A stretch of DNA of 64,000 nt, taken from contig JAFZRX010000003.1 in NCBI GenBank assembly GCA_017619675.1, positions 62,001 through 126,000 on the forward strand. The letters are read 5' to 3'. The notes beneath the pieces are model-generated. The model had not been told where the DNA came from, did no database searches, and worked only from the letters and a program-made list of their open reading frames with translations. This DNA is from Bacteroidales bacterium (GTDB taxonomy: Bacteria > Bacteroidota > Bacteroidia > Bacteroidales > UBA932). Position numbers and translations under genes: made by a program. This document shows positions 1 through 8,698 of this stretch, in pieces; position 1 is the first letter of the stretch, and each line of letters starts with the position of its first letter.

Positions 1-857
1 GCACCCACTTTGGAATGTGGTGCATCATGGCCTCGCCGCTGCTCATAGGCTGCGACATGACCAACCTCAAGCCCGAGACGCTCCAGCTGCTCCTCAACGA
101 GGAACTCATCGCCCTTAACCAGGATCCCCTGTACCTGCAGGCCTACGTTGTCCGCCACGACGGAGATACATACGTGCTGGCAAAGGACCTGCTCGAGCGC
201 GAAGGGCTCGTCCGGGCCGCCGCGCTCTATAATCCAACCGACGATCCTATTGTGATAAGCGTTGACATGGCAGAGCTCTGCCTTACGGGGGAGGTCAAGG
301 TCCGCGACCTGTTCGCGCGCCGTGACCTCGTGCCTGTAGCGGCAGGGGGGACTTTGTCCCTGGCTGTGCCGGCGCACGGCTGCCGCATAGTCAGGCTCGA
401 GGCCCAGGGGCGCGCGGAGCGCACCCTCTACGAGGCCGAGACCGCCTACCTGAGTTCTTACCAGGAACTCTACAATTCCTCCGTGGTAGGCTCCGCCTTC
501 TATCAGGCAAATGACCTGGCCTCCGGCCGTATGGTTGCCACCGGCCTTGGCGGTACCCCTGTCAACGACATCCGCTGGAGGAATGTCTACAGCGACAAGG
601 GAAGCAAGTATACCCTTACTTTCCGCTGCATCCCCAACGCCCGCAGCGTCACCCCGGCCGGCCGCATGGGCCAGGCCTCGGGCGGCTCGTTCTATGTGGC
701 GGTTGGTGACGGCGAAGGCCAGATGGTCCGCCTTGCCGGGACGGAAGGTGTGGTGGATGTTACGGTAGACGTTACCCTTTCTGCCGGTGACAACGAGATC
801 CGGCTCTACAATGACCGGGGCGCCATGCCGGACATTGACTGCATGATATTGAATTAA
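1..857 (+). CDS. GH27 alpha-galactosidase, C-terminal part with CBM35-like domain (5' truncated by window edge)
   Basis: The reading frame is open from base 3 and enters inside a gene that begins before the window. The first visible residues (THFGMWCIMASPLLIGCDM) match the GH27 alpha-galactosidase barrel segment that precedes the last beta strand. Next come the conserved 'N.E.IALNQDPL' stretch and a beta-sandwich C-domain ending near residue 130. The last ~145 residues (from 'TLYEAETAYLSS') look like a CBM35/CBM6-type carbohydrate-binding module. The catalytic aspartates lie upstream and cannot be seen. Expected role: removing terminal alpha-galactose from glycans in the envelope. A strong hairpin terminator follows directly. 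The family call is firm; the CBM class is inference from pattern. Confidence 0.85.
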   Translation, partial: THFGMWCIMASPLLIGCDMTNLKPETLQLLLNEELIALNQDPLYLQAYVVRHDGDTYVLAKDLLEREGLVRAAALYNPTDDPIVISVDMAELCLTGEVKVRDLFARRDLVPVAAGGTLSLAVPAHGCRIVRLEAQGRAERTLYEAETAYLSSYQELYNSSVVGSAFYQANDLASGRMVATGLGGTPVNDIRWRNVYSDKGSKYTLTFRCIPNARSVTPAGRMGQASGGSFYVAVGDGEGQMVRLAGTEGVVDVTVDVTLSAGDNEIRLYNDRGAMPDIDCMILN

Positions 858-863
858 AAAAGA

Positions 864-889
864 AAGCCTCCTGATGATTCAGGAGGCTT
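864..889. terminator. Intrinsic terminator, probably bidirectional
   Basis: Perfect 11-bp stem (AAGCCTCCTGA / TCAGGAGGCTT) with a 4-nt TGAT loop. It is flanked by an A-tract on the left and a weaker T-rich stretch on the right. It lies between the GH27 stop and the convergent tRNA-Gly, so it can stop transcription from both sides. Confidence 0.85.
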
Positions 890-901
890 AATTATTTGGT
901 T

Positions 902-977
902 TGGAGCGGAAAACGGGATTCGGACCCGCGACCTCAACCTTGGCAAGGTTGCGCTCTACCAACTGAGCTATTTCCGC
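902..977 (-). tRNA. tRNA-Gly (GCC), CCA encoded
   Basis: On the minus strand the sequence folds as a complete 76-nt cloverleaf. The acceptor is GCGGAAA/TTTCCGC, the D-arm starts AGCTCAGTTGG, and the anticodon stem is CAACC/GGTTG around the loop TTGCCAA, giving anticodon GCC. The T-loop is a canonical TTCGAAT. The terminal CCA is in the DNA (902-904), unlike the tRNA at 19455-19528. It is transcribed toward the GH27 terminator. Confidence 0.95.
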
Positions 978-1024
978 GTTCGGGATTGCAAATATACACC
1001 AAAAATCTGTAATCCCAAATTTTT

Positions 1025-2062
1025 TTACACTTCTATTGCGGTGTCGAACTCCTGGAGGAAACGCATGTCGTTCTCAAAGTAGTGCCTCAGGTCATTGACG
1101 CGCCACTTGAGCATCGCGATCCTTTCCAGTCCCATTCCAAAGGCGAAGCCGCTGTACTTCTTGGAATCTATTCCAGATGCCTCAAGCACGTTGGGGTCCA
1201 CCATGCCGCATCCCATGATCTCCAGCCAGCCTGTTCCCTTGCAGATGTTGCATCCCTTGCCGTGGCAGATGTTGCAGCTTACGTCAACTTCGGCCGAAGG
1301 CTCGGTGAAGGGGAAGTAGGAAGGACGCATGCGGATTTCGGTCTCAGGGCCGAACATTTCGCGGGCGAAAAGCAGGATAGACTGCTTGAGGTCTGCGAAT
1401 GTGACGCCCTCATCGATGTAGAGACCCTCCACCTGATGGAAGATGCAGTGCGCGCGGGCGCTGATGGCCTCGTTGCGGAACACCCTTCCGGGGCAGATGA
1501 CCCTGATGGGGAGGTCCATCTTCTCCATGGCGCGCACCTGCACGCTGGAGGTGTGGGTGCGGAGCAGCAGCGGATTCAGATGTCCCGTAGAGATGAAGAA
1601 AGTATCCTGCATGTCGCGGGCAGGGTGGTTGGGAGGGAAGTTCAGGGCCTCGAAAACGTGGTAGTCATCCTCGATCTCAGGGCCTTCAGCCACGTCGTAG
1701 CCGAATTTGCGGAAGATGTCCACGATCTCCTGCCTTACAATTGAAACCGGATGGCGGGAACCCAGTTCGTAAGGGTCTCCAGGCATTGTAAGGTCCTGCT
1801 TGGGGGTCAGGGACGCGGCCGCGTCCTGGGCAATTTCCTTGAGTTCCTCGATCTTTGCGGTGGCTGCCTGCTTGAGTTCGTTGAGAACCTTTCCGAATTC
1901 CTTCTTCTGCTCCTTGTCAATGAGCCTGAACTCTTCGAACAGGCGGGTGAGCTCTCCCTTCTTTCCCAGGAAGCGTATGCGCGCTTCCTCTACTTCCTTG
2001 GCCGTCTTGCACTTCAATTCAATGATCTGTTCACGCAGACGGTCTATTTCTTCTCTTGTCAT
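1025..2062 (-). CDS. pheS: Phenylalanyl-tRNA synthetase alpha subunit
   Basis: 345 residues, the normal PheS length. It charges tRNA-Phe together with PheT, which is not in this window. Visible: an N-terminal Lys/Glu-rich coiled coil (about 1-85) that grips the tRNA; the class II core starting at 'HPVSIVRQEIVDIF' (~104); motif 2 'FRNEAISARAHCIFHQVEG'; and motif 3 'GFAFGMGLERIAMLKW' near the C-terminus. Residues ~263-279 form a CxxC..CxxC knuckle (CNICHGKGCNICKGTGW) as in Bacteroidetes PheS. This likely binds zinc and is absent from E. coli PheS. The 2069-2494 gene lies 6 bp upstream on the same strand, so the two are probably cotranscribed. Confidence 0.97.
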   Translation of the reverse strand: MTREEIDRLREQIIELKCKTAKEVEEARIRFLGKKGELTRLFEEFRLIDKEQKKEFGKVLNELKQAATAKIEELKEIAQDAAASLTPKQDLTMPGDPYELGSRHPVSIVRQEIVDIFRKFGYDVAEGPEIEDDYHVFEALNFPPNHPARDMQDTFFISTGHLNPLLLRTHTSSVQVRAMEKMDLPIRVICPGRVFRNEAISARAHCIFHQVEGLYIDEGVTFADLKQSILLFAREMFGPETEIRMRPSYFPFTEPSAEVDVSCNICHGKGCNICKGTGWLEIMGCGMVDPNVLEASGIDSKKYSGFAFGMGLERIAMLKWRVNDLRHYFENDMRFLQEFDTAIEV

Positions 2063-2068
2063 CTTGTT

Positions 2069-2494
2069 TTATTGTTGACTTTTTTCTCTTTTTGCCGCTC
2101 TCTTTTCCCGGTTCTTCCTTTCCTTCTCCGCGCCGCTCTTCAGGTACTTGGCCCACTGCTTTTCGTCAAAGACCTTGTGGAAAGCCTCGTACATCTGGTC
2201 CATCCACTTGTCCTGGATCTGTTGGTAAAGATCCGTGTTTGTAGCCTTTGTCTTCTGAAGCTGCTGCAGTTCCTCGTTCATGGCAAGGAAGTCATGGGTC
2301 ATGATTGAATCCACATAAAAAATCTGCCAGTCTTCCAACTTGTAGTTGTCGGCCATCTTCTCAACGGATTCATCAATGCCTTTCTGCAACTCTCTGATCT
2401 GCTCTTCTGGGCTAGTGGCCTGGGCGCCCGCCTTGAGGCAGCAGGGGCCGAGCAGTGCACAAAGGACGAAAAGTAAGGTCAATTTCAGTTTCAT
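2069..2494 (-). CDS. Small secreted alpha-helical protein, function unknown
   Basis: 141 residues with a signal peptide ending near 'AGAQA' (~24). The rest is very helical and charged: an N-terminal amphipathic segment (EEQIRELQKGIDESVEKMADNY), a middle part rich in Gln/Tyr/Trp, and a strongly basic tail (EKERKNREKRAAKREKSQQ). There are no catalytic motifs. It lies 6 bp upstream of pheS and may be cotranscribed with it. Proteins of this shape occur in Bacteroidales as uncharacterised periplasmic helical proteins. The protein-coding call is good; no function can be assigned. Confidence 0.75.
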   Translation of the reverse strand: MKLKLTLLFVLCALLGPCCLKAGAQATSPEEQIRELQKGIDESVEKMADNYKLEDWQIFYVDSIMTHDFLAMNEELQQLQKTKATNTDLYQQIQDKWMDQMYEAFHKVFDEKQWAKYLKSGAEKERKNREKRAAKREKSQQ

Positions 2495-2508
2495 ATTCTG
2501 GAATAAAT

Positions 2509-2516
2509 TATCTTTG
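2509..2516 (+). promoter_or_regulatory. -7 box TATCTTTG for the C69 dipeptidase
   Basis: Exact match to the Bacteroidetes primary-sigma -7 consensus TAnnTTTG, 46 nt before the ATG at 2563. A matching -33 TTTG is not obvious (only TTTC upstream). It lies 14 bp upstream of the divergent gene starting at 2494. Confidence 0.6.
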
Positions 2517-2562
2517 TCCGGAAACAGGACACAAAATTAAACATTTAAACGATAAAACGAAA

Positions 2563-4269
2563 ATGATAAGGAAAACTGCAATCTGTGCGTTTGCGATAAT
2601 GCTTACAGCAATCTTTACACCAAAGTCCGATGCGTGCACCAATATAATCATCTCCAAGGGCGCCAGCGCCGACGGCTCCTGCATGGTCTCCTATGCGGCC
2701 GATTCCCACTGGCTCTTTGGCGAACTGTATTTCAAGCGCGCCGCGGACTGGGCTCCGGGCTCCATGCTCAACATAGTTGAGTGGGATACCAACAAGCCCC
2801 TTGGAAGCATTCCGCAGGTACGCCATACATTCCAGACCGTGGGCAACATGAACGAGCACCAGCTGGTGATAGGCGAGACCACCTATGGCGGTCGTGAGGA
2901 ACTCGTTGATCCGGCTGGAATAATGGATTACGGTTCCCTTATCTACGTGGCCCTGCAGAGGGCCCGCACCGCGCGTGAGGCCATCGAGACCATCGTGAGC
3001 CTCGCGAACGCCTACGGCTATCCTTCAGAGGGAGAGAGTTTCTCCATTGCCGACGGTACGGAGGCCTGGGTAATGGATCTCATCGGCAAGGGGCCGGAGG
3101 AGAAGGGGATAGTATGGGTAGCGCGCAGGGTGCCTGACGGCTACATCTGCGCCCACGCAAACCAATCCCGCATCACCACCTTCCCCCAGGACGACCCGGA
3201 GAACTGCCTCTACGCCCCTGACGTGATCACCTTCGCCCGCAAGAAGGGCTACTTCAGCGGCAAGGACGAGGAATTCTCGTTCCGCGACGCCTACTGCCCG
3301 CTGGACTTCGGCACGGTGCGCGGCTGCGACGCCCGCGCCTGGGCCGCCTTCAACATCCTGTGCGACGGCGTCTTCACCTATATGGACGCTTCGGGCAGGG
3401 AAGTCTCCCGCCCCGCGTCCGACTGGCTTGACTACGCCATGGGATATGACCTCAAGGGCGAGATGCCCCTCTTTGTGAAGCCTTCCCGCAAGATCACGGT
3501 GAAAGACGTTGCCGATGTGATGCGCGATCACTTCGAGGGCACTCCCATGGACATGACCACGGACATAGGCGCCGGCGGAAATGCCCTGCCGTACCGCTGG
3601 AGGCCAATGGAGTTCGAGACCGGCGGAAAGACCTATGTGAACGAGAGGGCGATAGCCACCCAGCAGACGGGATTCTGGTTCGTTGGCCAGGCCCGCGGAT
3701 ACCTTCCTGACGAGATTGGAGGCATCATCTGGTTTGGCTGCGACGATGCCGCAACTTCCTATGTGACACCAATTTACACCGCATCTTCCGATGTGCCCGA
3801 GTGCTTCCGCGAAGGTAACGGAGATCTCCTGCACTACTCTCCTACCTCCGCATTCTGGATGTGCAACCGCGTGGCCAACGCCTGCTACAAGATGTACAAC
3901 TATATGGCCGCGTACGTGCGCGAGAAGATTGACGCGTTCGAGAACGCGCAGATGTTCGGCGCAGTGCAGCAGAACGACCTTGTGGCCCTGGACTACCTGG
4001 CCAAGGGGGACAAGGCTTCGGCAAACAGGATAGTCACGGAGTACAGTATCTCCACCGCACAGCAGCAGTTCCAGGATTGGGTGAACCTTGAGGAGACCCT
4101 GCTGGTGAAGTTCATAGACGGAAATGTAAAAGCCCAAAACTCCGACGGGAGTTTCAGGCATTCACAATATTCAGAGGGTATACCTGACGGGCTTACTCAG
4201 CCGGGGTATACTGATCATTGGAAATCCGTTGTAGCTCGCGATCACGGAGATATCCTTGAGGTAAGGTAA
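2563..4269 (+). CDS. C69-family dipeptidase (secreted)
   Basis: 568 residues from the ATG at 2563, chosen because it starts a clean signal peptide (MIRKTAICAFAIMLTAIF); an in-frame upstream ATG would add 36 non-signal residues. After the signal comes Cys25 in 'DACTNIIISKGA', the N-terminal nucleophile of peptidase family C69/U34 (dipeptidase A-like, Ntn hydrolases). Other family features are 'TTYGGREEL' and 'SFSIADGTEAWVMDLIGKG'. Expected role: cutting dipeptides in the periplasm or at the outer membrane. Its last 77 bp overlap the 3' end of the convergent S41 protease gene; both frames look genuine. Confidence 0.92.
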   Translation: MIRKTAICAFAIMLTAIFTPKSDACTNIIISKGASADGSCMVSYAADSHWLFGELYFKRAADWAPGSMLNIVEWDTNKPLGSIPQVRHTFQTVGNMNEHQLVIGETTYGGREELVDPAGIMDYGSLIYVALQRARTAREAIETIVSLANAYGYPSEGESFSIADGTEAWVMDLIGKGPEEKGIVWVARRVPDGYICAHANQSRITTFPQDDPENCLYAPDVITFARKKGYFSGKDEEFSFRDAYCPLDFGTVRGCDARAWAAFNILCDGVFTYMDASGREVSRPASDWLDYAMGYDLKGEMPLFVKPSRKITVKDVADVMRDHFEGTPMDMTTDIGAGGNALPYRWRPMEFETGGKTYVNERAIATQQTGFWFVGQARGYLPDEIGGIIWFGCDDAATSYVTPIYTASSDVPECFREGNGDLLHYSPTSAFWMCNRVANACYKMYNYMAAYVREKIDAFENAQMFGAVQQNDLVALDYLAKGDKASANRIVTEYSISTAQQQFQDWVNLEETLLVKFIDGNVKAQNSDGSFRHSQYSEGIPDGLTQPGYTDHWKSVVARDHGDILEVR

Positions 4270-5860
4270 ACTGCCTTACCATTCCCGGTTTCTCACGGCG
4301 CTGGAAGTTGATCTTAACCTCCTGCTCATACCTTGCCGGAGCCTGCTGCTGGGTTGAAGACTGATCCGGAACCTTGAAGTCCGCACGCCTGAGGGCTATC
4401 TTGAGCATGGATTCGTTAGGGTCGCCAAGCTGATATCCGTCCTTGAGGTTGTCCACGGCGCTGTAGTCCGGCTTGATTCCGTTGGGCATACAGAGGGTGA
4501 CGCCGTCCTTGTCCGCATAGCGGGAGAACATCACGTACAGGCCCCAGTTCTTGGCGTACTTAAGTCCGCCCTTGCCGAATTCAATGGCTTCAGCGCTCTG
4601 GGAAGTAGTATTCTCAGTGTAGTAGTCGATTATATCCTGGAAGTAGTCGTCAGAGCCGATGATATAGCCTCCGCAATACTTTCCATGGGACTGTTTTCCT
4701 ATCGTCACTACAGGGAGGAACGGCTTGAGGCAGCAGATGAGGGCTTCTGAAGCGGAAGCGCTGTCATCTGTAATGATGGCATAGACCTTTTCGAGTCCTA
4801 TGTTTGCGTCCTCGGTGTTGAAGTGATAGTCCTTGCCGTCAAAGCGGAAGTCATGCTGGAAAGCCAGCCTTGAAACACCGGCATCCTCGCCGTACCACTT
4901 GACCATCTGGGCGGCATATTCAGAATTGTAGATCTCCTTTTCAAAGATGTCCCCGGCCTCTACGTTGGCCCTTGGGGCAAGCATTGACATCAATACTTCC
5001 TCAGTAACTACCGCACCTCCTCCGTTGTACCTGAGGTCCAGGATCAGTTCCTTGATGCCTGCAGCCTTGAATTCCTTGCAGGCTTCAATGAGGGTGTAGC
5101 AGGATTCGGCGGTGAAGGATGTATAGTGCATATATCCGATCTTTTTCTCTCCATTGTCCAGGACAGTGTAGATAGTGACGGGATCCTCAATCATTTCCCT
5201 GGCGGTCATGGAAACCTTGCGGCCGTCCGAAAGGGTCAAAGTACAGCTGCTGCTGTATACCATTTGATCGTAGATGAAATCAGTATCAAGATATCCTGAA
5301 GTTCCCTGCCATATGATGAGGATGTCCTTGCCGTTTACCTGTTCTATGACGTCTCCACGCTTGAGGCCGGCCTCTGAGGCGGGGCTGTTGGGATAGACAT
5401 AGCGGACTGTGGCAAGCACCCTGTTGGTGTTCTGCTTATCCTGTGCGAAATCGAAGAAGTCATAGCCGTAGGTTGTGGTTACACCGGTTACGCTTCCCAT
5501 AAAGGCGTTGTAGTCGTCCGTAACCTGGGTCCATTTGTCTATGTCGTTGCCGCTGCTGTCTTTGTAGCGGATGGCCTTCACCTTGGCGATAGGTTCTTCG
5601 TCAGTTTTCCAGGCCATCAGCTGGGACTTGATCTCTTTCTTCCAGAGATAGTAGGTGTCCATCAGGTCGTAGGCGAAGTTGTTGACATAGTAGTATGTCC
5701 AGTTTGTCTCCGGCTCCTGAGGGGTTGTGTTGCCGCCCGGCTGCTCCGTATTGTTATTATTATTGTTATTGTTGTTGTTGCCGTTGTTCGGCTCCGGCTG
5801 CTTTTCGCAAGAGGAAAAGACTAACGCAAAAGCGAGTAAGATATAGTAGAATCGTTTCAT
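4193..5860 (-). CDS. S41-family carboxy-terminal processing protease, PDZ-containing lipoprotein
   Basis: 555 residues starting at MKRFYYILLAFALVFSSC, a lipoprotein signal with Cys18. A longer in-frame start 72 bp upstream would bury the signal. Next: an Asn-rich linker with ten consecutive Asn (~26-35) encoded by AAC/AAT triplets, a helical N-domain, a PDZ domain (~145-215, 'SPASEAGLKRGDVIEQVNGKDI'), then the S41 core with 'LILDLRYNGGG' and the serine segment 'DDSASASEALICC' (~368). 'GKQSHGK' carries the lysine of the Ser/Lys dyad. Expected role: an envelope protease cutting exposed C-termini. The 3' end overlaps the dipeptidase gene by 77 bp. Confidence 0.93.
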   Translation of the reverse strand: MKRFYYILLAFALVFSSCEKQPEPNNGNNNNNNNNNNTEQPGGNTTPQEPETNWTYYYVNNFAYDLMDTYYLWKKEIKSQLMAWKTDEEPIAKVKAIRYKDSSGNDIDKWTQVTDDYNAFMGSVTGVTTTYGYDFFDFAQDKQNTNRVLATVRYVYPNSPASEAGLKRGDVIEQVNGKDILIIWQGTSGYLDTDFIYDQMVYSSSCTLTLSDGRKVSMTAREMIEDPVTIYTVLDNGEKKIGYMHYTSFTAESCYTLIEACKEFKAAGIKELILDLRYNGGGAVVTEEVLMSMLAPRANVEAGDIFEKEIYNSEYAAQMVKWYGEDAGVSRLAFQHDFRFDGKDYHFNTEDANIGLEKVYAIITDDSASASEALICCLKPFLPVVTIGKQSHGKYCGGYIIGSDDYFQDIIDYYTENTTSQSAEAIEFGKGGLKYAKNWGLYVMFSRYADKDGVTLCMPNGIKPDYSAVDNLKDGYQLGDPNESMLKIALRRADFKVPDQSSTQQQAPARYEQEVKINFQRREKPGMVRQFTLPQGYLRDRELQRISNDQYTPAE

Positions 5861-5882
5861 AGTCAATGCTATTATCGAATGA

Positions 5883-5890
5883 CAAAGATA
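5883..5890 (-). promoter_or_regulatory. -7 box TATCTTTG for the S41 protease
   Basis: On the minus strand TATCTTTG lies 23 nt before the ATG at 5860 and matches TAnnTTTG. The -33 element is poor. It falls inside the 35-bp gap between the S41 gene and the end of the steroid operon, so the protease can be transcribed on its own. Confidence 0.55.
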
Positions 5891-5895
5891 GTAAT

Positions 5896-6714
5896 TTATT
5901 TTAAACCTGTTCTTTGAGCCGTTTTTTGCCATAGGAGGCCGGACAGGGGATTATCCAAAAAGCGTTCCTGCACGTCAAGACAGCGGTGGCCCTTGAAGAT
6001 TTTCATGGTCTGGGGGGATTGCAGGGCGGAAATTGCGGGGGCGGCGCCCTGCTCCGGCCGCTTGCAGAGCGGCTTGAAAAGGGCGTCCGCCAGCGGATCG
6101 AACCAGCGGCCCAGGTCTATCATGTTGGATGCGACCACCCCGGGATCCGACATGTTCACCCGCAGGGAGGTGCGTTTTGCCAGTTCTATGCTGAAGAGCA
6201 TCAGGGCCAGTTTGGAGGCGGCGTATGTGCGCAGCTGATGGAAGTCCTCAGGGCCTTTCTCCAGCAGGTTTTCGTCTATGTGGGCATACTTGGCGGTGAG
6301 GGAGATGACGTTGACGATGCTTGCGTCAGGGGAGAAACTGTCTAGCAGGAGGCGGGTGAGGAGGTAGGGGCCAACGTAGTTCACGGCCACGGTCTGTTCA
6401 AGACCGTCTTCCGTGAGCGAGTAACGCGGTGGCATGGTGCCGGCGTTGTTCAGCAGCCCCGCAGGGGCGCTGGGGGCGACGGCGGCGGCAAAGTCGCGCA
6501 CGGAGCGCAGCGAGCCCAGGTCAAGGGGCAGCACCTGCAGTGCTGCGCCAGGCACCCGGGCGAGCACCTCCCGGCGCACCGCCTCGCCTTTCTCCAGGTT
6601 GCGGCAGGCCATGATTACGCTTCGGCCACCCGCCGCAAGCGCTTCCACGGCCGCCTTTCCCATGCTTCCGCTGGCGCCGGTCACTATTATGCTTCCGGGG
6701 ATTACCTCTTCCAT
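5896..6714 (-). CDS. Short-chain dehydrogenase/reductase (second SDR of the steroid-type operon)
   Basis: 272 residues from the ATG at 6714; the frame stays open further upstream, but that part is antisense-like and overlaps the preceding SDR. Visible: nucleotide-binding TGASGSMG (~12-19), 'NNAG', a catalytic Ser in 'NVISLTAKY', and 'YAASK' (Tyr-x3-Lys). The shape is that of RDH/TIC32-like SDRs acting on hydrophobic alcohols or ketones. It overlaps the upstream SDR by 13 bp, so translation is probably coupled. By context it may be a hydroxysteroid dehydrogenase; the exact substrate is inference. Confidence 0.88.
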   Translation of the reverse strand: MEEVIPGSIIVTGASGSMGKAAVEALAAGGRSVIMACRNLEKGEAVRREVLARVPGAALQVLPLDLGSLRSVRDFAAAVAPSAPAGLLNNAGTMPPRYSLTEDGLEQTVAVNYVGPYLLTRLLLDSFSPDASIVNVISLTAKYAHIDENLLEKGPEDFHQLRTYAASKLALMLFSIELAKRTSLRVNMSDPGVVASNMIDLGRWFDPLADALFKPLCKRPEQGAAPAISALQSPQTMKIFKGHRCLDVQERFLDNPLSGLLWQKTAQRTGLK

Positions 6715-7469
6715 TTTTTCCAGAGTCTGCTTATGAGGCCGTCCGGCAGGATTGAAATCAACGCCGGAAGATAGACGTTCATGAATCCCGGCTTGACCCT
6801 CTTGCGGCCTTTGTCCATGCCGCGCAGGGCCCTGCGGACCAGCCATTTGGGCGTGCGGATCAGGCCCACTTTCACGCCAAGGCTCATCAGGTTCTCCTTC
6901 AGGCGGTAGAGTGGGGTGGCTATTGCGGCGGGCATTACGGTTGTGACGCTCACGCCGTAGGGCTTCATTTCGTAATAGAGTGATTTGCCAAAGCTTTTCA
7001 GGTAGGCTTTGGTGGCTGAATACACCGTGATTCCCGGGGCGGGGATGTCCGCCGCCATGGAGGACATGATTATTATATGGCCGCCACCGGCCTTCTTCAT
7101 TTCTTCTCCAAAGAGGAGGCACATGCGTGTAGGCGTTGCCACGTGCAGCCCTATCATGGCGCTGACGCGGCCGGCATCCTCCGCGGTGAGTTCCTTGAAG
7201 AAGAACATCCCGGCGTTGATGACCACGGTATCGGGCACTTTGCCCTGCTCCTTGCAGAAGGCCAGGAGTTCATCCGCGGCGTCCGCGGCGCTAAGGTCCT
7301 GGAAATGCGGCGTCACACTAACGCCGTAGTCGGCGCGCAGCCGCTCCGCCGCGGCCTGCAGCTCGTCCTGGCGGTTGCTCACTATTACCAGTTCGCAACC
7401 CCTCGCGGCCAGCTGCCTGGCGTATTCCAGCCCCATTCCGGAGCTGCCGCCTGTAACCAAAGCTGTCAT
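6702..7469 (-). CDS. Short-chain dehydrogenase/reductase, hydroxysteroid-dehydrogenase-like
   Basis: 255 residues. It has TGGSSGMG near the N-terminus, 'NAGMFFF', 'IIIMSSMAADIPAPG' and the catalytic 'YSATKAY'. The C-terminal ~60 residues are basic and hydrophobic (ending 'SRLWKKWKR'), as in membrane-associated SDRs of the 17-beta-HSD12/DltE type. Its ATG overlaps the stop of the upstream oxidoreductase in an ATGA, and its 3' end overlaps the next SDR by 13 bp. In the context of a 5-alpha-reductase-like protein and an old-yellow-enzyme reductase, a 3-oxo/3-hydroxysteroid dehydrogenase role is plausible but unproven. Confidence 0.9.
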   Translation of the reverse strand: MTALVTGGSSGMGLEYARQLAARGCELVIVSNRQDELQAAAERLRADYGVSVTPHFQDLSAADAADELLAFCKEQGKVPDTVVINAGMFFFKELTAEDAGRVSAMIGLHVATPTRMCLLFGEEMKKAGGGHIIIMSSMAADIPAPGITVYSATKAYLKSFGKSLYYEMKPYGVSVTTVMPAAIATPLYRLKENLMSLGVKVGLIRTPKWLVRRALRGMDKGRKRVKPGFMNVYLPALISILPDGLISRLWKKWKR

Positions 7470-8698
7470 AGGGTCCGTTCGGCTTTATCTATTTCCCTTT
7501 GAAGCGACGCAGGAAGGTCATCCACCTTGCAGTGGCACTTCATCTCAAGGGTGTACATGCGTCCGATGCAGTAGTTTGAATGCTTGCAGCCGCTGCAGGT
7601 GACCTCTCCGCTCTGCAGCTTGTTCACGAAGTCAGTGTCGTGGATGAGGGCGCGCGCCATCTGCAGGCCTTCGAAGCCCGCGTCCAGCACTTCCTCCATT
7701 ATTTCCTTTGAGATCAAACCTCCCACATAGATCAGCGGCAGCGACAGGTTGGCGCGGAACAGTTTGGCGTCCTCCAGGAAATAGCCTTCCTTGAAAGGAA
7801 CCGTGGGGATTACTATGCGTCCGCCCAGAGCCAGTCCCGCCTTCAGCCACCAGAACTTCCTGAAGTCCATGTAATGCCGAAGCGTCTTCAGAGGCATTGC
7901 TCCGCGCATCACCTCCATGGGGGCCTTGCTCACGAATCCGGCGGTGAGCACCAGCGCGTGCACGCCCAGCCTCTCCAGTTCCTTTGCCACCTCCAGGCAC
8001 TCCTCCGTCTGCATTCCGCGGCGGAAGCCGTCGTGCATGTTCACCTTTACCACTACGCCCATGTCGTCCCCCGCCTGCTTCATCACTTCGTTGATGACCA
8101 GGCGCATGAAGCGCATCCTGTTATCCAGCGAGCCGCCGAATTCATCCTTTCGCCTGTTGGTATATGGCGAAAGGAACTGGCTGATGAGGTAGCCGTGCCC
8201 GGCGTGGATCTCCACGCAGTCGAAGCCGGCCTTGCGCGCCAGGTTCACGGCGTTGCCGAAATCAGCCACTATCTGCATGATCTCGTCCTTGCGCAGCGTG
8301 CGGGCAAAAGTGGGGGAGTACAGGTTGAAGCCTCCGGAGGCGCCCACGGGCATGCATCCGCAGGTGGCACGGTGCGTCATGTTGCCGCAGTGCCCCAGCT
8401 GGATGGATGCCTTTGCGCCGTAGGAGTGGATGGCGTCCGTGAGCTCCTTGAGTTCGGGGACTATCTCCTCCCGCATCCATAGCTGGCCGTCAAAGGACAG
8501 GCCTGACTGGCAGACGGCGGCATAGGCCACGGTGGTCATTCCCACTCCTCCGCGGGCCACGGCCGTGTGGTAGTCGAAAAGGTCCTTGGAAGGACGGTTG
8601 CCGTAGGCCATGTTCTCGAACGCCGCGGAGCGGATTACGCGGTTCTTAAGGGTGACGGGCCCTATGTGGGCCGGGGTGAATATCTTGGATTGGGACAT
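7466..8698 (-). CDS. Old-yellow-enzyme-family NADH:flavin oxidoreductase (enone reductase; possible steroid 5-beta-reductase)
   Basis: 410 residues from the ATG at 8698 (MSQSKIFTPAHIGPVTLKNR), the typical OYE start. It is an FMN-binding TIM barrel with 'HAGHGYLISQFLSPYTNRR' and 'DEFGGSLDNRMRF'. It is the single-barrel form: the FAD/NAD(P) domains of BaiCD or 2,4-dienoyl-CoA reductase are missing. A Cys-rich C-terminal segment (CSGCKHSNYC...CHC, ~378-400) resembles the FeS motif of the longer enzymes. Reductases of this family act on the delta-4 double bond of 3-oxo bile acids. The start codon overlaps the upstream stop (TGATG); the stop overlaps the next start (ATGA). Confidence 0.9.
   Translation of the reverse strand: MSQSKIFTPAHIGPVTLKNRVIRSAAFENMAYGNRPSKDLFDYHTAVARGGVGMTTVAYAAVCQSGLSFDGQLWMREEIVPELKELTDAIHSYGAKASIQLGHCGNMTHRATCGCMPVGASGGFNLYSPTFARTLRKDEIMQIVADFGNAVNLARKAGFDCVEIHAGHGYLISQFLSPYTNRRKDEFGGSLDNRMRFMRLVINEVMKQAGDDMGVVVKVNMHDGFRRGMQTEECLEVAKELERLGVHALVLTAGFVSKAPMEVMRGAMPLKTLRHYMDFRKFWWLKAGLALGGRIVIPTVPFKEGYFLEDAKLFRANLSLPLIYVGGLISKEIMEEVLDAGFEGLQMARALIHDTDFVNKLQSGEVTCSGCKHSNYCIGRMYTLEMKCHCKVDDLPASLQREIDKAERTL

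Noticed and set aside
3025-4161. 378-codon minus-strand ORF inside the dipeptidase gene
   Set aside because: Fully antisense to a well-supported C69 gene, with the His/Val/Gly-rich shadow composition of GC-rich third positions.
6715-7122. N-terminal extension of the second SDR frame
   Set aside because: The upstream part overlaps the first SDR and has no fold-like sequence; the ATG at 6714 starts directly before the TGASGSMG motif.
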